Source: CAYPPG01 sp964412555 (GTDB lineage Bacteria; Hinthialibacterota; Hinthialibacteria; Hinthialibacterales; Hinthialibacteraceae). Taken from it: a stretch of DNA of 54,453 nucleotides. A program made the translations under genes and the position numbers. The stretch lies in assembly GCA_964412555.1 (NCBI GenBank), contig CAYPPG010000053.1, forward strand, positions 1 through 54,453, in the 5' to 3' direction. This document shows positions 50,363 through 54,453 of the stretch, piece after piece. A model generated the notes under the pieces. It did no database searches and had not been told where the DNA came from. It worked only from the letters and a program-made list of their open reading frames with translations. Each line of letters opens with the position of its first letter. Position 1 is the first letter of the stretch.

Positions 50363-51247
50363 ATGCCGCTGACCGATAGGCTCCACGCCGGAACGGCAAG
50401 CCTAGAAATCCTTGAGCGGATTCAAGAAGAAAACGAGCGGCGCAAGAGCGGCTCCTGTGTACTTGCCGGCTATGAAACCGGATTATCCGATCTGGATAAG
50501 GCAACGAGCGGCCTTGAGCCGGGTGAATTGGTTCTCATTGGTGCAGGTCCTTCCGTTGGCAAAACAACATTAGGGGTTCAAATTGCTCACCACGTTGCAA
50601 CTCATGACGGTCCCGCCGTCATCGTATCTCTCGAAATGTCACGCGAATCGATCATCCATCGAAGGTTGGTTCCGATGATCGCGCGGGTGGACTTGCGTCA
50701 AACGCTGGCTCCGGAGCCGGCCAAAAATGTCATCCGGGCGTGCGAGTCATTGGAGAAACTCCCTCTATACATTGACGATTCCCGCCCGACGATTGATCAA
50801 ATCATCTGCAAAGTCACACGATTATCGTCCATGATCGGAGGGGTAAAGCTGATTGTGGTGGACTACCTCCAACTCATCCCAGGCACTCGCCGCCGTGATG
50901 ATACGCGAGATCGACAACTGGGCGAATACACATCTGCATTCAAACTGTTGGCCGGGCAATTGTCTTGTCCTGTTTTACCTCTTGCCCAATTGAATCGAGA
51001 CACAGAAAAGCAGGGACGCAAACCCAAACTTAGCGACATCCGGGAAACCGGATGCGCAGAGCAGGACGCGGATCAAATCTGGCTCCTGAATCGGGAACAA
51101 GAATCCGAGGATGGGGAACCGGAGCCGATTGAACTCATTATCGCGAAACATAGAAACTATGGCCGCGGATCAGTAAATCTGCTCTTGATCCAGGAGCAAA
51201 CTCGATTCGTCTGTGCAAGTCAACGTGAGGATAAACCAGTATTTTGA
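50363..51247 (+). CDS. DnaB-like replicative helicase, C-terminal RecA domain
   Basis: The 294-residue RecA-fold ATPase has GLSDLDKATSGLEPGELVLI, Walker A GAGPSVGKTTLG, H1a-like VIVSLEMSRESIIHRRLVPM, Walker B IVVDYLQLIPG, and LPLAQLNRDTEKQGRKPKLS (sensor region), then IIAKHRNYGRGSV. It matches the DnaB C-terminal helicase domain, which unwinds DNA as a hexamer. It begins MPLTDRLHAG after GGAAAGCGAG, so reinitiation is possible. It is in the same frame as the N-terminal domain ORF, parted only by TAG and three codons (GAA AGC GAG). Confidence 0.9.
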   Translation: MPLTDRLHAGTASLEILERIQEENERRKSGSCVLAGYETGLSDLDKATSGLEPGELVLIGAGPSVGKTTLGVQIAHHVATHDGPAVIVSLEMSRESIIHRRLVPMIARVDLRQTLAPEPAKNVIRACESLEKLPLYIDDSRPTIDQIICKVTRLSSMIGGVKLIVVDYLQLIPGTRRRDDTRDRQLGEYTSAFKLLAGQLSCPVLPLAQLNRDTEKQGRKPKLSDIRETGCAEQDADQIWLLNREQESEDGEPEPIELIIAKHRNYGRGSVNLLLIQEQTRFVCASQREDKPVF

Positions 51248-51257
51248 GGTAATTATC

Positions 51258-52040
51258 ATGACTAACGGACTTTATGTACCAATTTACGCAAGCATTAAAC
51301 GCCACCCCAAATTCAAGAATTTCTGCAAGATATTGAATTTGGTTTCCAGCCGCGAAAAATCGTATGCTCTTGGTTGTTTGGTCAATCTCTGGACATGGGC
51401 CATTGAATATTACCAAGAGGGGAGATTGATCGGTGTGACCGCCGGGGATCTCGCAGAGGAGTCATGGTGGGATGGTGATCCAAAGGAATTTGTGTCCTCT
51501 CTTTTAGAATTCCCAACCAACGGCAATCCAAAGACTTGGCGCTTAACCGAAATGAAATTTCACGAGTATCAGGAATCCTACCCTTTCATGGATATTCTGG
51601 CGGAATGCAAAAAAGCTCTCCAATGGCTTCGGGACAATCCCGCAAAACGAAAGACCGCCAGGGGGATGCCAAAATTTCTTGGCGGTTGGTTGAGTCGGGC
51701 GAACGATACGGGGAAGTACCAACGTTCGACCGGAACGCCTCCACCTCCGGAGCCTTGCAAGACAAAAGAACAAGTTCGAATTGAACATGACGAGAAAGAG
51801 ATCAAAGAGCGGATCAGGCTTGTTCAAATCGCTTTAGACGAAGAAAAGCCGGAACGAATTGAAGAGATCATGCGCAACCGCGACGATCCGAGAACCGGCA
51901 ATCCTCTTCAAATCCAGAATCCGGAGCGATTAAAAGGGTGGGAAGAAATGCAACGGTTGATCCACAGCGCCAATAATTCGGAAGCGCAGCGGCACGCCGG
52001 GCAGGAGACTCTGAGCTTTGGAAACCTACTAAAGGTCTGA
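51258..52040 (+). CDS. Putative phage-type replication protein (replisome-organiser-like)
   Basis: From ATG 51258 (GAGG 9 nt upstream) the product has 260 residues. The N-terminal part, YVPIYASIKRHPKFKNFCKI then LGCLVNLWTWAIEYYQEGRL, looks like the winged-helix N-terminal domain of phage replisome-organiser/DnaD-like proteins that size up cells with 'K..kL..L..LW' helices. The C-terminal part is charged and helical (KEQVRIEHDEKEIKERIRLV) and may bind the helicase. It lies 10 nt after the DnaB-like gene, which supports a replication role. No family can be named with certainty. Integrase, primase and capsid genes are absent from the window. Confidence 0.55.
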   Translation: MTNGLYVPIYASIKRHPKFKNFCKILNLVSSREKSYALGCLVNLWTWAIEYYQEGRLIGVTAGDLAEESWWDGDPKEFVSSLLEFPTNGNPKTWRLTEMKFHEYQESYPFMDILAECKKALQWLRDNPAKRKTARGMPKFLGGWLSRANDTGKYQRSTGTPPPPEPCKTKEQVRIEHDEKEIKERIRLVQIALDEEKPERIEEIMRNRDDPRTGNPLQIQNPERLKGWEEMQRLIHSANNSEAQRHAGQETLSFGNLLKV

Positions 52041-52309
52041 TTCGTTTCTTTCTCTTCGAAACCTCTCGGGGACGAATCATTCTCATGACCTCTGACTTGA
52101 CACTGGATCCCTGTTGGGTTGATCTCGGCGAATTTGGGATCAAGCAATCCAGCGCTCAAATCACAAAGAGGAATCCATACCTCATTCAAAATGAATCCTA
52201 TCCTAATCCATTGCAAACGTCTTGAGGTTAGTATGGAATGAGATTTTAATAGGGGTATGTTTTTTATCTGAAATACCGAAATACTAAAAAGAAATTAAGG
52301 AGGTTTACG

Positions 52310-53689
52310 ATGAAACAACTTTTTGGGAAATGGTTCAGAGTATTCGGTTTATTGACTCCATTGTTCATAGCGTATACCCCAATGGCCCAGGAACCGTCAT
52401 TCGAGATCAGCGATCCGATCATTCTGTTCGAAGAAACGAACACGAAAGAAGCGGGACTGGCGGTTAACACGCAGGAAGAAGAAGTTCTCTTCGTAACGGT
52501 CGATACCATTGCGATTGATAGTGATCCGATTACGGGTGAACCGGCGGTTCAGGCGGTTATGGGATTTTATTACAATCCTCGTACCCTCGAACAAATCGGA
52601 GATCCTTTTATCATTGTCGGAAATCCGTATGGCGAATTACAAAAATTGACGGTTACGTATAATCCCGTCAGCAATCAGTATTTTCTCGCGGTTGCCGCCG
52701 ATGGGTATTCACCGACCGGCGCTCGTGTGCCGCTGATGGCGATTGTCAATCCGAGCAGTGCTGGAGCAGAACCGGTAGTGAAAGCATGGTCTTGGGATGC
52801 GGAAACACAAACCGACTATCAAGACACCGCTGTCGCCGCCAGTTCCAACAACGGCAACTTGATGTACATTTCCGAATACTCGCCACCCGGTGAAAGCGAA
52901 GGAGTTATTGCATTGCTGTACGATCAAGATGGCAACCTACTCACTCCGGAAATGACCCGCCTCGATACCCTCGAACCGACCCGGGACGAAGACGATCCCG
53001 ATGTCATTTTCTTGCCGGAAAACGACGTGTTCCTCTTCATTACCAATATCGATCCCTCCACCTCACCCAACCGCATTACCGCCACCGTGATTCAACCGGA
53101 ACCGGATGCGGATGGAAATCTGCAGGTGGGGGATCAACAAGTCGTTTCCGAATTACGGAAAAATTTCAATTCCGGCCATGCCGCCGCCATTGAAAATCCC
53201 TTCACGGGTGAATTTATCGGTGTATTGGATTACGATAACGGCGCAGAAGGTGGAGACATCTTTTACTTCAATATCGGACCGGCCCCCGATTATATTCTTA
53301 CCGAATCACGGGAACAAATTCCTTACTTTGAAGCTTCCGGAAACTCCCCATTCAATCAACGCCACCCCCGTTTGGCTGCCGATCCGAATAGCGGAGTGAT
53401 CGTCATTTCTCACAATGCAAGGGAAGGTGAATTTCAAGGTATGGTGTTTACCCTTCTCGGTCCCGACGGTTCCATTCTTCCCGGCCGTCCGGATACCTTA
53501 TATAAACTGGAGGAAACCCAGGAACCCGTCAGCAACGATGCCAATTATCACGATGTTCAATACGATCCCCACAGTGATTCGTTTCTTATCATTTACGCCA
53601 CCGGCGCCGGATTGACAAAAGTCACCCGACTGACCGTCACCTCCGATCACCTACCCACCTCTGTCGACAACTGGATGATCCTAAACTAG
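52310..53689 (+). CDS. Secreted protein of unknown function, likely beta-propeller
   Basis: The 459-residue product starts at ATG 52310 with a perfect AAGGAGG 6 nt upstream and a signal peptide (FRVFGLLTPLFIAYTPMAQE). I do not recognise the family. The mature part is acidic and strand-rich, with repeated sections in which a value is described (VNTQEEEVLFVTVDTIAIDS; TYNPVSNQYFLAVAADGY; AAIENPFTGEFIGVLDYD; RLAADPNSGVIVISHN; DVQYDPHSDSFLIIYATG). The recurring D/N-P-x-S/T-x-x-F/Y-hydrophobic pattern, about six times, suggests a six- or seven-bladed propeller. There is no C-terminal sorting domain. The strong ribosome site suggests high expression. Confidence 0.75.
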   Translation: MKQLFGKWFRVFGLLTPLFIAYTPMAQEPSFEISDPIILFEETNTKEAGLAVNTQEEEVLFVTVDTIAIDSDPITGEPAVQAVMGFYYNPRTLEQIGDPFIIVGNPYGELQKLTVTYNPVSNQYFLAVAADGYSPTGARVPLMAIVNPSSAGAEPVVKAWSWDAETQTDYQDTAVAASSNNGNLMYISEYSPPGESEGVIALLYDQDGNLLTPEMTRLDTLEPTRDEDDPDVIFLPENDVFLFITNIDPSTSPNRITATVIQPEPDADGNLQVGDQQVVSELRKNFNSGHAAAIENPFTGEFIGVLDYDNGAEGGDIFYFNIGPAPDYILTESREQIPYFEASGNSPFNQRHPRLAADPNSGVIVISHNAREGEFQGMVFTLLGPDGSILPGRPDTLYKLEETQEPVSNDANYHDVQYDPHSDSFLIIYATGAGLTKVTRLTVTSDHLPTSVDNWMILN

Positions 53690-53705
53690 ATACTTTGTAC
53701 CCTAT

Positions 53706-53730
53706 GGTGGGCTGCGAAACGCAGCCCACC
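53706..53730. terminator. Hairpin after the unknown secreted protein
   Basis: GGTGGGCTGCG-AAA-CGCAGCCCACC is a perfect 11-bp stem 16 nt after the stop codon. It lacks a strict U run but is well placed to protect or end the transcript. It may equally be another dispersed palindrome. Confidence 0.6.
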
Positions 53731-54453
53731 GTCTTACTAAAGCACAAGTATTCTACCCTCGTTATGAATTGCATATATTTTTCCCCAGGTGCAAAGACTG
53801 AAAGAATGGATATCTGGAATCCCTGCGTCAAATGATATCCATTCTTATGATTCATTCCCAAACTTCCCTGACAACATAGAATCGTAGAATGGATTACCGA
53901 ATCGTAATCCCTCGATTTATAGGAAGACGATGGGTTGAGCGGGTAGCGAAATCGTCCTACGGTCTAAATGTTCATAAGAATAACAAAAGTTATATTCGAA
54001 GTGGCCTAATATTAATTTATTTGTTGTATAGTGCATCACTGATGCAAAATGCAACAACAAATGCAATATATATCATGCCGAATCATTAATTACAGTTCCT
54101 ATCATTGACCATAAAAAAATGAAAATAACCTTGACAAGAAGTTGGCTCCTGTTCTATAGTAGAATTATCATTTCTTAGAGAATAAATGTTTAGTATATCA
54201 GTCAAGTTTGTAATGTTCATTCATGTTCGGGAAGGAACGGTATTCCCGTATTGTGTTGCAGGCGGTGCGGGAATGAGGGGAAATTGGAGCCTGCCGTTGG
54301 ATTGAATTCTGTATTGTGCTGTTGAGCGCGCAATGTACCGCCGGCATCTTGCCGGCCTTGACACCCGCATTGCGTCCATTTACCGGAAAGGATTGTTTGA
54401 TGAATCAATAGGTCGTTCACCATTAAAAATGCAAGGGGAGCACATCGCCAAGG
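53731..54453. other. Largely non-coding right end
   Basis: About 720 bases hold no supportable intact gene. A 35-codon minus-strand fragment (53737-53844) resembles a propeller blade. 54131-54160 is a good promoter. 54340-54356 is GCCGGCATCTTGCCGGC, another hairpin. Small open frames at 53889-54089 and 54217-54423 have no motif or ribosome site and were left out. Confidence 0.6.
54131..54160 (+). promoter_or_regulatory. Sigma-70-type promoter
   Basis: TTGACA at 54131 and TATAGT at 54155 are separated by 18 nt, close to the housekeeping consensus. Transcription would start near 54167. No gene start follows within the window, so the target is a small RNA or a gene beyond the right edge. Confidence 0.5.

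Noticed and set aside
54217..54423. Minus-strand 68-residue ORF at the right edge
   Set aside because: It runs through the GCCGGCATCTTGCCGGC hairpin and has no ribosome site or conserved motif.

Overview
This looks like a piece of a large-genome, uncultured Gram-negative bacterium, assembled as a scaffold (a run of 100 N marks a gap). LptB, signal-peptide and lipoprotein exports, and a periplasmic multiheme cytochrome indicate two membranes. Tat-type Gfo/Idh oxidoreductases, FG-GAP/ASPIC-UnbV proteins, DUF1080, neutral-ceramidase-like and agarase-like proteins, Uma2 nucleases and abundant palindromic intergenic repeats are a combination familiar from Planctomycetes/Poribacteria/Hydrogenedentes-like lineages. 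I cannot fix the phylum from sequence alone. No rRNA, tRNA or CRISPR array was seen.

Layout. 1-7.4 kb: M32 carboxypeptidase, a membrane TPR/transglutaminase-like protein whose 5' end lies in a tandem 139-bp repeat, an exported O-methyltransferase-like protein, an orphan HicB-like antitoxin, and a DapA-family lyase followed by a zinc-type dehydrogenase. 7.7-14.5 kb: a lipoprotein of the ADP-ribosylglycohydrolase family, an NhaC antiporter, a Tat Gfo/Idh oxidoreductase, a 34-bp tandem repeat containing the scaffold gap, and a CRTAC1-like FG-GAP protein. 14.7-21.2 kb: a nucleotidyltransferase/partner pair resembling a toxin-antitoxin module, a NarL-type response regulator with a giant propeller histidine kinase, a ceramidase-like protein and a histidine-kinase fragment. 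21.3-34.7 kb: secreted carbohydrate-active proteins, DUF547, three Uma2 copies (one internally deleted), thrB, an envelope operon (nucleotide-sugar dehydrogenase, methyltransferase, lptB), smpB and a DUF374 acyltransferase.

35.1-40.0 kb is a four-gene Hmc/Dsr-type transmembrane redox complex: a DsrK/HmcF-like Fe-S protein, a NarI-like cytochrome b, a four-cluster ferredoxin, and an NrfD/HybB-like membrane protein fused to a six-heme cytochrome c. 40.2-49.7 kb is a convergent lipid/photoprotection island: FAD amine oxidase, a DUF1365-cyclopropane synthase fusion and a desaturase on the plus strand; photolyase, SDR-DUF2867, TspO, DUF1295 and a second CFA/CNMT-like methyltransferase on the minus strand. 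These families recur together in light- and singlet-oxygen-induced regulons of Proteobacteria, but no regulator is present here. 49.9-52.0 kb is a stranded phage- or plasmid-type replication module with a DnaB-like helicase interrupted by one in-frame TAG. The window ends with a secreted protein of unknown function and about 0.7 kb of largely non-coding DNA.

A second layer is a set of short palindromic repeats in nearly every intergenic gap. One recurs as an 83-85 bp composite with terminal inverted repeats, and two hairpins are embedded in frame in the histidine kinase gene.
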